Origin: an uncultured Campylobacter sp.
Lineage (GTDB): Bacteria; Campylobacterota; Campylobacteria; Campylobacterales; Campylobacteraceae
Direction: 5' to 3'
NCBI RefSeq assembly: GCF_938045205.1
Contig: NZ_CALIMY010000101.1
Location: 1-57,207, forward strand
Length of the DNA: 57,207 bases
Notes under the pieces: model-generated
Database searches by the model: none
What the model saw: the letters and a program-made list of their open reading frames with translations, nothing else
What the model was told of the DNA's origin: nothing
Translations under genes and position numbers: made by a program
Part shown: positions 26,389 through 34,998 of the stretch, in pieces
How positions within the stretch are numbered: position 1 is the first letter of the stretch
Layout of the letters: each line of letters opens with the position of its first letter

Positions 26389-27459
26389 ATGAAAAAATAC
26401 GACGTATGCGTGATAAAAGGCGACGGAATCGGTCCTGAGATCATCGAAGAAGCGATCAAGGTGCTCGATGCCGTAAGCCATAAATTTAATTTCGAGCTAA
26501 ATTTTGACTACCGCTTGATGGGCGGCGCGGCGATCGATATTATGGGCGTTCCGCTTCCAGATGAGACGCTAAATACCGCTAAATCGAGCGATGCGGTGCT
26601 TTTTGGTGCGATCGGCGGCGCTAAATGGGACGGCCTGCCGCGCGAACTGCGCCCGGAAAGCGGACTGCTAAAAATTCGCAAAGAGCTTGGAGCGTTTGCA
26701 AATCTGCGTCCTGCGATGATTTTTGATGAGCTGATAAACGCTTCGACGCTAAAGCCGGAGATCATCAAAGGCGTCGATATAATGGTGGTGCGCGAGCTTA
26801 CGGGCGGGATTTATTTCGGGCAGCCGCGCGTTAAAAACGAAAAGGACGCGCTAAATACGATGTGCTACAACGTCTCTGAGATCGAGCGCGTGGCTAAGGT
26901 CGCGTTTGAGGCCGCGCTTTTGCGCAATAAAAAGATAACGCTCGTGGATAAGGCCAACGTGCTTGAAACAAGCCAGCTGTGGCGCGAGGTCGTAAGCGAG
27001 CTAGCGAAAAATTATGCGGGGATAAATTTGGAGTTTATGTACGTCGATAACGCTGCGATGCAGCTCGTACGGGCGCCTGCGCAGTTTGATGTGATTTTAA
27101 CGGAGAATTTGTTCGGCGATATTTTAAGCGATGAGGCGAGCATGATCTGCGGCTCGATCGGGCTGCTTCCGAGTGCAAGTATCGGCGGTAAGGTAGGAAT
27201 TTACGAGCCGATCCACGGCAGCGCGCCCGACATCGCGGGGCAGGGGATCGCAAATCCGATCGCTACGATCTTAAGTGCTGCAATGATGCTGAAATACGCA
27301 TTCGGCGAGAATGAAGCGGCAGAAGCGATCGAGCTTGCCGTACGAGCCGTGCTTCGCTACGGATACCGCACCAAGGACATCGCGCAGTACGATGCCAAAG
27401 AAATTTGCTCGACTGCAGAGATCGGCTCAATCATCGCAGATTACGCGGCTAAGGCTTAG
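26389..27459 (+). CDS. leuB: 3-isopropylmalate dehydrogenase
   Basis: A 356-residue NAD-dependent enzyme that oxidises and decarboxylates 3-isopropylmalate. It shows CVIKGDGIGPEIIEEAIKVL at the N-terminus, the substrate loop RPESGLLKIRKELGAFANLRP, VRELTGGIYFG with the conserved Arg/Tyr region, and VDKANVLETSQLWREVV. The metal/cofactor signature NLFGDILSDEASMICGSIGLLPSASIG precedes the NAD-specific EPIHGSAPDIAGQGIANPIA. Translation of the next small gene probably follows from the same message. Confidence 0.97.
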   Translation: MKKYDVCVIKGDGIGPEIIEEAIKVLDAVSHKFNFELNFDYRLMGGAAIDIMGVPLPDETLNTAKSSDAVLFGAIGGAKWDGLPRELRPESGLLKIRKELGAFANLRPAMIFDELINASTLKPEIIKGVDIMVVRELTGGIYFGQPRVKNEKDALNTMCYNVSEIERVAKVAFEAALLRNKKITLVDKANVLETSQLWREVVSELAKNYAGINLEFMYVDNAAMQLVRAPAQFDVILTENLFGDILSDEASMICGSIGLLPSASIGGKVGIYEPIHGSAPDIAGQGIANPIATILSAAMMLKYAFGENEAAEAIELAVRAVLRYGYRTKDIAQYDAKEICSTAEIGSIIADYAAKA

Positions 27460-27468
27460 GAGCTAGCT

Positions 27469-27711
27469 TTGAATGGCGCGCTAGCATACGCTATGGAGCT
27501 TGAGAAAAAAGGCGATGTCTACGGCGCAATGCGGATTTGCCGCGGTATTTTACGCGATAATCCGCAAGATGGCGATGCGGCGGTGCTTTTTGCGCGGCTA
27601 AATTTAAATCATCGGGTAAGCTCGGGCGTCAATATGGCGATGCTGGAGCGCTTTTTAAGCGTCGATGCGCGCAAACAAGCAGAATTTAAGAGGTGGCTAA
27701 TTGATGTATGA
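27469..27711 (+). CDS. Small TPR-like protein between leuB and the CiaD-like gene
   Basis: An 80-residue cytosolic protein whose first half, LAYAMELEKKGDVYGAMRICRGILRDNPQDGDAAVLFARL, reads as one to two tetratricopeptide helices (GDxxxA...L..NP pattern). The start is a TTG nine bases after leuB, preceded by AGGAG. A small gene holds the same place before the CiaD gene in C. jejuni (Cj0787, from memory). It overlaps the next gene, indicating coupled translation. A protein-interaction role is likely; no partner is known. Confidence 0.75.
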   Translation: MNGALAYAMELEKKGDVYGAMRICRGILRDNPQDGDAAVLFARLNLNHRVSSGVNMAMLERFLSVDARKQAEFKRWLIDV

Positions 27712-29065
27712 AAATGAACTGGAAGATATCATCGAAGCAGTAAATGAGATGAAAGCACAAAGGCGCGCGCAAGATTTGGTGGCGCAGCAAGAGGGGGCTG
27801 CAAATGCAAACAGCGCTGAAGCAGAAGCGCAGGATGCTTTAAGCCCCGCTTCTTTTACGCCAGATCCCATTGCACCTGATGCCTTAAATTCTACATCTGC
27901 ACCGAATATCGCTTCATCAAATGCGCAAAATTTCACTTCCTTAGATACTAAAAATTCCACTTCGCGCTTTGTTTCATCGGACGCTTTAAATTCCGCCCTA
28001 GATCGTTATCGTTCAAGTTCCATGGCGAGTAAGAGCTCTGCGTCTAGCAGCGTGAAATTTGCAGCGGACGCTACTTTAAAAAAATCTGCCGCAAAAGATG
28101 AAAATTTTACTTTTTCCAGCGAGGAGAATTTTAAAAATTCTGATCTTGCAGGCGGTCAAAATTCCGTGGTTTCCGTCTCTTTAAATGGAGGAAATTTTAT
28201 AAATTCCATTTCTGCAAGTGGCAAAAATTCCACAAATTCAACCTTTATAAACGATGAAATTTTAAAAAGCTCCGCCGCAAAATTTGACGAAAGCTTGCGT
28301 GATTTATCAGGCATCGCAGGTGAAATTTACGATAGTTTAGGTAGCGATATGAATGGGTTTGCTTCGCCGCAAAGCAGGGACGCAAGCATAGCGCAAAGCT
28401 CTGCCGAAAGTAAAGATTTTGAATTAGCGCTAAATTCTACGAATGACGACTCCCAAAGTAAGCAAGATTTGACGCCTCGTATTTTAGGCGCGCATTTTAA
28501 GGAGCTAAGCAATGACGATTTTGGGCCTGGCTCTGATTTCAAAGAAAACGAAGTTGACGATTATTTCAGCACAGCGCATTCTAAAAAGCAGGATTTAGCG
28601 TCACTTCAAGCTCAAAATTCCGCCGCGCTAAATATCCGCAATGTTGCCGCGCGCCAGCAAAATTTCGTTTCGCAGCCACAGAATTTTACTATGCCTGAGG
28701 CGCGAGACGATGAGCTTGCCACGCCGCAGCTTTGTAATTCTGCCGCGCAGGATATGCAAGCGGGAAGTTTTGTTTCTTCTGGTGCTAAAAATTCCGCCAC
28801 GTGCCATCCTGAAGCAGTGCGACATTTCGGGGCTGCGAGACAACCTCAAGCGGGCTACAAATCAAAATATCTCGCAAATGCAGATTTTAAAATTTCAAGC
28901 GAGGCGGAGTTTTTGAGCGCGATAAAAGAGCGAATTTTAGTGCTTTTTGAGGGGCTGAACGCTTTTGAGAAGGGCGATTTGAACGCGCGTGTGGAGCTAA
29001 ATTTAAAATTTATGGAATTTTTGCTTGCAAGTATCGAAAACCGACTTGAAAATCTATCAAAATGA
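27704..29065 (+). CDS. CiaD-like protein with large low-complexity expansion
   Basis: A 453-residue protein whose two ends look like the Campylobacter invasion antigen CiaD (Cj0788, about 160 residues). The N-terminus has MYENELEDIIEAVNEMKAQRR, and the C-terminal domain SAIKERILVLFEGLNAFEKGDL...LKFMEFLLASIENRL matches as I remember that protein. Position before cca also agrees. Between them, about residues 25-395 are Ser/Asn/Ala-rich with repeated Asn-Ser and Asn-Phe pairs encoded by AATTCC and AATTTT words. CiaD in C. jejuni is a secreted effector of host invasion; whether this form is secreted is unknown. A TTG at 27701 is an alternative start. Confidence 0.7.
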   Translation: MYENELEDIIEAVNEMKAQRRAQDLVAQQEGAANANSAEAEAQDALSPASFTPDPIAPDALNSTSAPNIASSNAQNFTSLDTKNSTSRFVSSDALNSALDRYRSSSMASKSSASSSVKFAADATLKKSAAKDENFTFSSEENFKNSDLAGGQNSVVSVSLNGGNFINSISASGKNSTNSTFINDEILKSSAAKFDESLRDLSGIAGEIYDSLGSDMNGFASPQSRDASIAQSSAESKDFELALNSTNDDSQSKQDLTPRILGAHFKELSNDDFGPGSDFKENEVDDYFSTAHSKKQDLASLQAQNSAALNIRNVAARQQNFVSQPQNFTMPEARDDELATPQLCNSAAQDMQAGSFVSSGAKNSATCHPEAVRHFGAARQPQAGYKSKYLANADFKISSEAEFLSAIKERILVLFEGLNAFEKGDLNARVELNLKFMEFLLASIENRLENLSK

Positions 29066-30146
29066 CGATTTCATCGCGCTTTTAGATTATCTTAAAAAAT
29101 TTAGCTCACGCATATATCTGGTAGGCGGCTGCGTGCGCGATCATTTTTTGGGGCGGGCGAGCGCTGATGTGGATGTGGAGCTTTACGATGTGGATCCGCA
29201 CCGCTTCGAGCAAATTATGCAAGACTTCGGCGCACAGGGCGTCGGCAAGAGTTACTTCGTCTATAAATATAAAAATTTCGATGTTTCGCTGCCGCGCACC
29301 GAGAGCAAGACGGGCATCGGACACAAGGGCTTCAGTGTCGCTTTGGCTACGGACGAACATGAGGCTAGCAGGCGGCGCGATTTTACGATCAATGCGATGA
29401 TGATAGACGCTATAAGCGGTAAAGTGCTCGATTTTTACGGCGGGCTTGCGGATTTGCATGCGAGGATTTTGCGAGTGGTTGATCCGCACACTTTTGTGGA
29501 GGATAGCTTGCGCGTGTATCGCGCGGTGCAGTTTGCCGCGAGATTTGAGCTTTGCGCCGAGCCTCGCACCTTAGAGCTCATGCGTAGTATCGACGCTAGC
29601 GATCTTAGTTGCGAGCGCATTAAAGCAGAGCTGATTAAATTTTTCCGTGCACCTACGCACCGATACGGAATGATGCTAATGCAAGAACTAGGGCTTTACG
29701 AGCGGGTTTTTGGATTGCGGATTGATACGCGTACGCATGAGCGGCTGATAAAATTCATAGAGCGTGGCGAATCTTTCGTGCGAAATGAAATGTTTTTTTT
29801 ATATGCGTTTTTGAATTTTTTAGGATTAGATAAAGATAAAATTTTGAAAAATTTAGGGCTAAATTCTCTTTATAAAAGGCTACTTAGCGAGCCGTTTTTT
29901 AAGCGGGTGAGCGACGAGCGACTATGTAAAATCGCTCTAAAAATGCCGCTTAAGCAGTGGCTCGGGCTATATTGTAAAGGTAGGGTGCAAGCATCAAAGC
30001 GGCTTGGGATTTGGGATAAGAAATTTAAAAGCTTGGTTTGCGCCGCGGATGTCGCTCGCAATCTGCGCGGCGCTGCGATCGGCAAGGAGATTGAGAGGCT
30101 GCAAGAAGCGGAGATTAGGGCGTTCGTAGCGGCTTTAAAAGCGTAA
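29025..30146 (+). CDS. cca: CCA tRNA nucleotidyltransferase / polyA polymerase family
   Basis: A 373-residue class II nucleotidyltransferase adding or repairing the 3' CCA of tRNAs. The catalytic head includes RIYLVGGCVRDHFLGRASADVDVELYD, with the DxD metal pair at ADVDVE. Motif B RRRDFTINAMMIDAISGKVLDFYGGLADL and motif D EDSLRVYRAVQFAARFEL follow. The C-terminal half is helical. The TTG start at 29025 overlaps the CiaD-like gene by 41 bases; TTG at 29046 is an alternative. Its place directly after a CiaD homologue matches C. jejuni. Confidence 0.9.
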   Translation: MQVSKTDLKIYQNDDFIALLDYLKKFSSRIYLVGGCVRDHFLGRASADVDVELYDVDPHRFEQIMQDFGAQGVGKSYFVYKYKNFDVSLPRTESKTGIGHKGFSVALATDEHEASRRRDFTINAMMIDAISGKVLDFYGGLADLHARILRVVDPHTFVEDSLRVYRAVQFAARFELCAEPRTLELMRSIDASDLSCERIKAELIKFFRAPTHRYGMMLMQELGLYERVFGLRIDTRTHERLIKFIERGESFVRNEMFFLYAFLNFLGLDKDKILKNLGLNSLYKRLLSEPFFKRVSDERLCKIALKMPLKQWLGLYCKGRVQASKRLGIWDKKFKSLVCAADVARNLRGAAIGKEIERLQEAEIRAFVAALKA

Positions 30147-30195
30147 ATTTAGAGAGATTTTTGTAAAATCGCCGTTTTATTTAGGAGCTAGTTTT

Positions 30196-30954
30196 ATGAA
30201 AAAATTCTATCGTCGCGACGAAATTTACGCGTTTTGCAAGAATGCTGCGTCTTTGCAAAAATGCGCTTTTTGCTTTGATCGCAGGCAAAATTTCGTGATT
30301 TTTGCTGCGCGAAATTTTATCTTTTGCGGCGAGCGAAATTTAAATTTTTGCGGCGTAAGATTTCATAGCAAAAAGCTTAGCTCGGTAGGATTTCACGACG
30401 CGGAATTTGACCTATTAAAATTTCATCCGTCGTGCCGCCATACCGAAAAAGCCCACGAGGCGAAGTTTTATGGATCGCGCGAATTTCGCAGATCACATCG
30501 CTGCGGCGAGAAATTATACGAGCCGTGTGGTAACGATGCGGAATTTCACGGCTCGCATTACAGCGAGATGAAATTTTGCGGATTAGGACATCTTGGCACA
30601 AAATCTCACAGCCTGCGTCATATTAAACGTATTAAAGCAAAATTTAGCGAGCCGTATCGCGCGTCCTGTTCTATGGGGGTAGCTGCCTCGGCGCACCGCA
30701 TAAGAACAAAAGAGACGTATCGTTGTGAGGAGAGATCTGACGTACTGCAGCGTCGCAAAATCATGAACCTAAATTTTATTTCACAGAATTTCAAATTATG
30801 GAATTTTGCCCATTTAAATTTGCAAGGCTTTACTGCGCAAAATTCCAAGCCGCGTAATTTGGCTTTGCAAAATTCTAAATCTCAAAATCTCGCTTTGCGG
30901 AATTTTAAATCGCAAAATTCTGCTCATGCAAAATCGGCGGTTTTTGATGTTTAA
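30196..30954 (+). CDS. Unrecognised ORF made largely of AATT words
   Basis: A 252-codon frame with a convincing start (AGGAG nine bases before ATG) but no recognisable domain. The composition is odd: rich in Phe, His, Cys, Arg and Asn, with motifs such as NFIFCG, AEFHG and MKFCG where AAATTT is read in one frame. The tail from about residue 193 is an Asn pentad series (Asn every five residues, in two registers) like that in TupC. It overlaps trmL by eight bases. It may be a real short gene overrun by expanding repeat sequence, or a fortuitous frame in intergenic repeat DNA. I lean towards the second. Confidence 0.3.
   Translation: MKKFYRRDEIYAFCKNAASLQKCAFCFDRRQNFVIFAARNFIFCGERNLNFCGVRFHSKKLSSVGFHDAEFDLLKFHPSCRHTEKAHEAKFYGSREFRRSHRCGEKLYEPCGNDAEFHGSHYSEMKFCGLGHLGTKSHSLRHIKRIKAKFSEPYRASCSMGVAASAHRIRTKETYRCEERSDVLQRRKIMNLNFISQNFKLWNFAHLNLQGFTAQNSKPRNLALQNSKSQNLALRNFKSQNSAHAKSAVFDV
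30763..30940 (+). repeat. 15-bp-period AATT repeat before trmL
   Basis: Units such as CAAAATTCTAAATCT, CAAAATCTCGCTTTG and CGGAATTTTAAATCG follow one another with a 15-base period. If translated they give Asn every fifth residue, ten copies in two registers. This is the same period and core as the repeat in tupC, 23 kb away and on the other strand. Confidence 0.75.
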
Positions 30955-31435
30955 TATCGTGTTAGTATATCCGCAGATCCACACAAACACGGGCTCCATC
31001 GGGCGCATGTGCGTCAATGCGGGGTGTCCTTTGCATCTGATTAAGCCGCTAGGATTCCTCATCGACGACAAGCATCTGCGCCGTGCGGGGCTTGATTATT
31101 GGGCGAACTTGGATCTTAAAATTTGGGAAAATTGGGACGAGTTTATGGCGGCGAACGAGAAATTTAAGCAACGCTTCTTTTTTGCGACGACGAAGACGAA
31201 CAAGCTCTACTACGAGGCGAAATTTCAACCGGGCGATTTTTTGATTTTCGGCTCGGAGGGGCACGGGCTGCCGCTTGAGATCATGCGCATAAATCGCGAA
31301 AACTGCATCACGATCCCTATGAGCAGCGCGGGGCGCAGTTTAAATTTAGCCACCAGCGTGGGCATCGTAACCTACGAAGCGATCCGCCAAAACATCGATA
31401 AATTTGACTTTAGGAGCGCAGTTTGCGAGTTTTAG
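30947..31435 (+). CDS. trmL: tRNA (cytidine(34)-2'-O)-methyltransferase TrmL
   Basis: A 162-residue SPOUT methyltransferase that methylates the wobble base of tRNA(Leu). MFNIVLVYPQIHTNTGSIGRMCVNAG is the family N-terminus (motif 1 N-T-G-x-x-x-R). The knot motifs are FLIFGSEGHGLP (motif 2) and ITIPMSSAGRSLNLATSVGIVTYEAIRQ (motif 3, with the S-adenosylmethionine-binding loop). The chosen ATG at 30947 gives the usual length; an earlier ATG at 30926 would add seven residues. It overlaps the following nuclease gene by 13 bases. Confidence 0.94.
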   Translation: MFNIVLVYPQIHTNTGSIGRMCVNAGCPLHLIKPLGFLIDDKHLRRAGLDYWANLDLKIWENWDEFMAANEKFKQRFFFATTKTNKLYYEAKFQPGDFLIFGSEGHGLPLEIMRINRENCITIPMSSAGRSLNLATSVGIVTYEAIRQNIDKFDFRSAVCEF

Positions 31436-32784
31436 CGCTACTTTTTGCGGCGTTTTTCTGCGGCGCGAGTGCGGCGGAGCTGAAAATCGCATCGTTTAAC
31501 GTGCAAAATTTATTCGATGGCAAGGACGACGGCACGGAGTACGCGGATTTTGAGATCGGGCGCGGAGGCTGGAGCGAGCAAAAATACGAGCGCAAGCTGC
31601 AAGCGGTGGCGGATGAGATAAGCGCACTTAATGCCGATATTTTGGGGCTGCAAGAGATCGAAAACGAAGTCGTGCTAAAAGCGCTTGCGCAGAAGGCAGG
31701 CTATAAATTCTACGCTTTTTCGCGCGCGCAGACTGCACCTGCGGGCGTGGCGGTGATGTCGCGCATACCGATAAAATTTCAAAAAACTTACCGCCCGACA
31801 GAGCTTAAAACACGAGATATTTTGCGCGCTGATTTTGCGCTTGGCGGCGCTGATTTTAGCTTTTATGTCGTGCACATGCTCTCCGCACGCAATCCACTAA
31901 GCGAGCGCAAGCGCAATTTCGCCTTTTTACGCGAGGTTTTGCAAGGGCACCAACGCGCTATCGTAGCGGGAGATTTTAATACGAATTTTGGGCGAAATTC
32001 TTTGCTAAACGAGCTTATCGAGCGCGATGGATTTAATGATTTGTGGGCGCTGCATCCCTGCTCGCAGTTAAAGCATTTTGGCTCTTGTGAATCTCATGAA
32101 AGCGGCGCAGTGCTCGATCATATCTTGCTTAGCGACGATTTTTTTAGTAGCGAGCCTGGATATAAAAAGGACAGTTTCGCTGTTGCTAAATCCTCTACTG
32201 CTTCCGATCATTTCCCGATTAGCTTCATTCTGACAGACGAGGGCGCTTTAAAATCTACGCCGAAAAAGCAAGAATTTTTAGCTAAAAATACCACTAGCTC
32301 CGCAAAGACCGTCACGATAGAGGAGCTTTACGGGCGCATTATAAGCGAGCCTGTGCTGATAAAAGGCGTAGTCGTGAGCTTTACAAACCGCCATGGCTTT
32401 GCGATCTCCCAAGATGGAAGCGGAGTTTTTGTCTATGGCGGCAGCGGGCTGCGGTTAGGCGATAAACTCGATCTGCTAGTAAAAAAGACGAAATTTTATA
32501 AGCAAAGCTTTGAAATCGACGATTTTGAGATCGTAGCTAGAAGCGGCAACGTAGGCTCTATCGCGCCATACGTTTTGCCTAGCGCATCAGTGCGGCAGCT
32601 GCGCGCAGGAGATGTGATAAGCACGATCAAAGGCGACGTTAAAGACGGCATAATCGATCTAAAAGGCGCGGGCGAGTTTAGAATTTTTCGCAAAAGCGCT
32701 CCTGTGCAAAACGGCAAAAATTTAGAATTTAAAAATGCCTATTTTACGATTTATAAAGGGCAAAAGGAATTTATAGTAGAATGA
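31423..32784 (+). CDS. Secreted endonuclease/exonuclease/phosphatase-family protein
   Basis: A 453-residue protein with a signal peptide (MRVLALLFAAFFCGASAAE), so it is periplasmic or outside the cell. The EEP domain spans about residues 20-270: LKIASFNVQNLFDG, the metal Glu in ILGLQEIENE, VVHMLSARNPLSERKRNF, AGDFNTNFGRN, and the catalytic SDHFPISF. After it comes an OB-like domain (about 290-445, IISEPVLIKGVVVSF...). This resembles extracellular DNases of other epsilonproteobacteria. Substrate (DNA, RNA or phosphoester) is not determined. Start is TTG at 31423 with AGGAG upstream. Confidence 0.85.
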   Translation: MRVLALLFAAFFCGASAAELKIASFNVQNLFDGKDDGTEYADFEIGRGGWSEQKYERKLQAVADEISALNADILGLQEIENEVVLKALAQKAGYKFYAFSRAQTAPAGVAVMSRIPIKFQKTYRPTELKTRDILRADFALGGADFSFYVVHMLSARNPLSERKRNFAFLREVLQGHQRAIVAGDFNTNFGRNSLLNELIERDGFNDLWALHPCSQLKHFGSCESHESGAVLDHILLSDDFFSSEPGYKKDSFAVAKSSTASDHFPISFILTDEGALKSTPKKQEFLAKNTTSSAKTVTIEELYGRIISEPVLIKGVVVSFTNRHGFAISQDGSGVFVYGGSGLRLGDKLDLLVKKTKFYKQSFEIDDFEIVARSGNVGSIAPYVLPSASVRQLRAGDVISTIKGDVKDGIIDLKGAGEFRIFRKSAPVQNGKNLEFKNAYFTIYKGQKEFIVE

Positions 32785-32915
32785 TACACGCCGTTATAAC
32801 CGCACTTTTCGTGCTTTTTATGATATTTATGATCGTAGGATTTAACCTCGAAATGATGGAGAAAAACGAAAAACGAAATCAACGAAAAAAGGATAAAGAT
32901 GGAACTACTCATTGA
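32781..32915 (+). CDS. Small single-span membrane protein before glyS
   Basis: A 44-residue protein: one hydrophobic helix (HAVITALFVLFMIFMIVGF) followed by a highly charged Lys/Arg/Glu tail. The ATG overlaps the stop of the preceding nuclease gene (ATGA), and its own end overlaps the glyS start by 17 bases, so it is embedded in the operon. A short uncharacterised protein precedes glyS in C. jejuni too, by my recollection. Function unknown. Confidence 0.6.
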   Translation: MIHAVITALFVLFMIFMIVGFNLEMMEKNEKRNQRKKDKDGTTH

Positions 32916-34926
32916 GATTGGGGTCGAGGAGCTGCCTGCGATTCCGTTTTTAAAAGAGCGTGCGAATATCGCGCCAAAATGGCGCGCGGTGCTTGAGGCT
33001 AACCGCATAAATAGCGACTTTCGCTTCGAATTTAGCCCGCGTAGATTCGTGCTATTTCACGAGGATTTTCCACAACGCGGCGATGATGCGCAGATCGTAA
33101 GCACGGGCGCGCCAAAATCCGTCGCGCTCAAAGACGGCGCGTGGAGCCCTGCGGCGCTAAGTTTTGCTAAAAAATGCGGCATAAGCGAAAGTGAGCTGGA
33201 ATTTCGGCAGATAGGCGGCAAAGAGGTGCTCTACCACGCTGCGGTGCAAAAGGGGCGCGATAGTCGTGAAATTCTAGGCGAAATGATAGAGGAGTTTTTA
33301 CGATCGCTAAATTTTGGACGTGCAATGCGCTGGGGTAGCGGCGAGTTTGAGTTTATCCGTCCGATAAGAAGCATAGCCTGCGTTTTGGGCGGTCAAAACG
33401 TAGATTTTGAAATTTATGGCGTGCGAAGCGCGGCTGCATTTTTTCCGCACCGAAAATTTGGCTACGAAGCGATTAAATTTAAAGACGCCGCAGGTTATTT
33501 TACACTGCTGGAGCGTAACGGTGTAATTTTAAGCGAGCAAAAAAGAAAAGATAAAATTCTAAGCGAGTTTGCAAAGCTCGAGAAAAAGCATGGCTTTAAG
33601 ATCGAGGTCGATCCTGCGTTGCTAGATGAAGTAACGGCGATTACCGAGTATCCGACGGCGCTGTTAGGCAGCTTTGAGCGAGATTTTTTAAGCGTGCCAA
33701 AGGAGGTCATTATCACTTCGATGAAGGAGAATCAGCGCTATTTTCCTGTTTTCGAGGGTAAAAACTTAAGCAATCACTTCGTTGTCGTTAGTAATGCGAT
33801 CACCGATGATGACGAGCTGGTGATACGCGGTAATGAAAAAGTTTTACGCGCGCGCCTAAGCGATGCTATGTTTTTTTGGAAAAGCGATTTGCAAGCGGAA
33901 TTTAGCCCTGAAAAACTTAAGCAAATTTCCTATATGCAAGCTCTTGGCTCAGTTTATGATAAGCAAGTGCGCGAGCTAGCCGTAGCAAAGGCACTGAGCG
34001 CGGATTATGCTACACAGATTGAGGCGGAGATCGGCAAAAAGGATTTTGCGCAGGATATAGAAAATGCCGTAATGTTTAGTAAAGCAGATCTTAGCAGCAC
34101 GATGGTGGGTGAATTTAGCGAGCTTCAAGGCATTATGGGTAGTTACTATGCCGCACATGCTGGACTGGCAGATCATGTATGCCGCGCGATACGCGAGCAA
34201 TATCTGCCTAGTGGCGAGGATAGCGAGCTGCCAAGCGGTGTATTTAGTAGCGTAATCGCTGTGGCGATGAAATTTGAAACGCTCCTGGGGCTTTTTAGTA
34301 TCAATAAAGTTCCAAGCGGCAATAAAGATCCGTATGCGCTTCGCCGCGCAGCTACGGGGCTAATTAAAATTTTACTAAATCAAGGATTGAGCTTTGATGC
34401 GAATGCGCTGGCGCAGAAGCTGGCGCCAAATTATAAGAAATTTGACATTTCTAAGCTGCTGGATTTTATAAAAGATAGATTATATGGTGTTTTTGACAAG
34501 ATAAATCCGTCCGTGATCAAGGCGTGCATCGCAAGCGGCGAAAACGATCTATTACTACTAAGTAAGGCCATAAAGGCGCTGGGCGAGATCGCAGCAGCAG
34601 CGGATTTTGCAGAAAATTTCGCAACTTTTAAGCGCCTAGCCAATATCATCAAGGACGAAAAAATAGGCGCGGTGGACGAAAACCTATTCGAACACGACGC
34701 TGAGCGTGCGCTAAATGCGGCGTTCAGGGCGATTAAGCTCAACGAAAACGACGTGAGTGGGTATCTGCGCTCACTATTTGGGCTTAAAGGCGTGATTGAT
34801 AATTTTTTCGATAACGTAATGATAAACGTCCAGGATGTCAAGATACGCGCAAATCGTATCGCAAATATCGGGCAAATTTATCGCGCGTTTTTGCAGTTTG
34901 CCGATATCAAAGAGATAGGATTTTAA
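32899..34926 (+). CDS. glyS: Glycyl-tRNA synthetase beta subunit
   Basis: A 675-residue beta chain of the alpha2-beta2 glycyl-tRNA synthetase; the alpha subunit glyQ is not in the window. MELLIEIGVEELPA is the family start, with RFVLFHEDFPQRG, RAMRWGSGEFEFIRPIRSIACVL and EVIITSMKENQRYFPVFEGKN as further signatures. The C-terminal anticodon-binding helices include DPYALRRAATGLIKILLNQGL and end VMINVQDVKIRANRIANI. A terminator-like hairpin follows 16 bases after its stop, separating it from cas6. Confidence 0.97.
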   Translation: MELLIEIGVEELPAIPFLKERANIAPKWRAVLEANRINSDFRFEFSPRRFVLFHEDFPQRGDDAQIVSTGAPKSVALKDGAWSPAALSFAKKCGISESELEFRQIGGKEVLYHAAVQKGRDSREILGEMIEEFLRSLNFGRAMRWGSGEFEFIRPIRSIACVLGGQNVDFEIYGVRSAAAFFPHRKFGYEAIKFKDAAGYFTLLERNGVILSEQKRKDKILSEFAKLEKKHGFKIEVDPALLDEVTAITEYPTALLGSFERDFLSVPKEVIITSMKENQRYFPVFEGKNLSNHFVVVSNAITDDDELVIRGNEKVLRARLSDAMFFWKSDLQAEFSPEKLKQISYMQALGSVYDKQVRELAVAKALSADYATQIEAEIGKKDFAQDIENAVMFSKADLSSTMVGEFSELQGIMGSYYAAHAGLADHVCRAIREQYLPSGEDSELPSGVFSSVIAVAMKFETLLGLFSINKVPSGNKDPYALRRAATGLIKILLNQGLSFDANALAQKLAPNYKKFDISKLLDFIKDRLYGVFDKINPSVIKACIASGENDLLLLSKAIKALGEIAAAADFAENFATFKRLANIIKDEKIGAVDENLFEHDAERALNAAFRAIKLNENDVSGYLRSLFGLKGVIDNFFDNVMINVQDVKIRANRIANIGQIYRAFLQFADIKEIGF

Positions 34927-34942
34927 TTTCACTTAGAACTCA

Positions 34943-34980
34943 TTTGCCCAAGGTTTACGCGAATCTTGGGCAAAATTTTA
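34943..34980 (+). terminator. Terminator-like hairpin between glyS and cas6
   Basis: TTTGCCCAAG (34943-34952) and CTTGGGCAAA (34965-34974) form a ten-base perfect stem with a 12-base loop, followed by ATTTTA. It probably ends the glyS transcript before cas6. Confidence 0.75.
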
Positions 34981-34998
34981 CTGCGCAAAGGAGCGCAA

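Noticed and set aside
32899..32915. Starting glyS later to avoid overlap with the 44-residue ORF
   Set aside because: MELLIEIGVEELPA is the conserved GlyS N-terminus, so the overlap is real.
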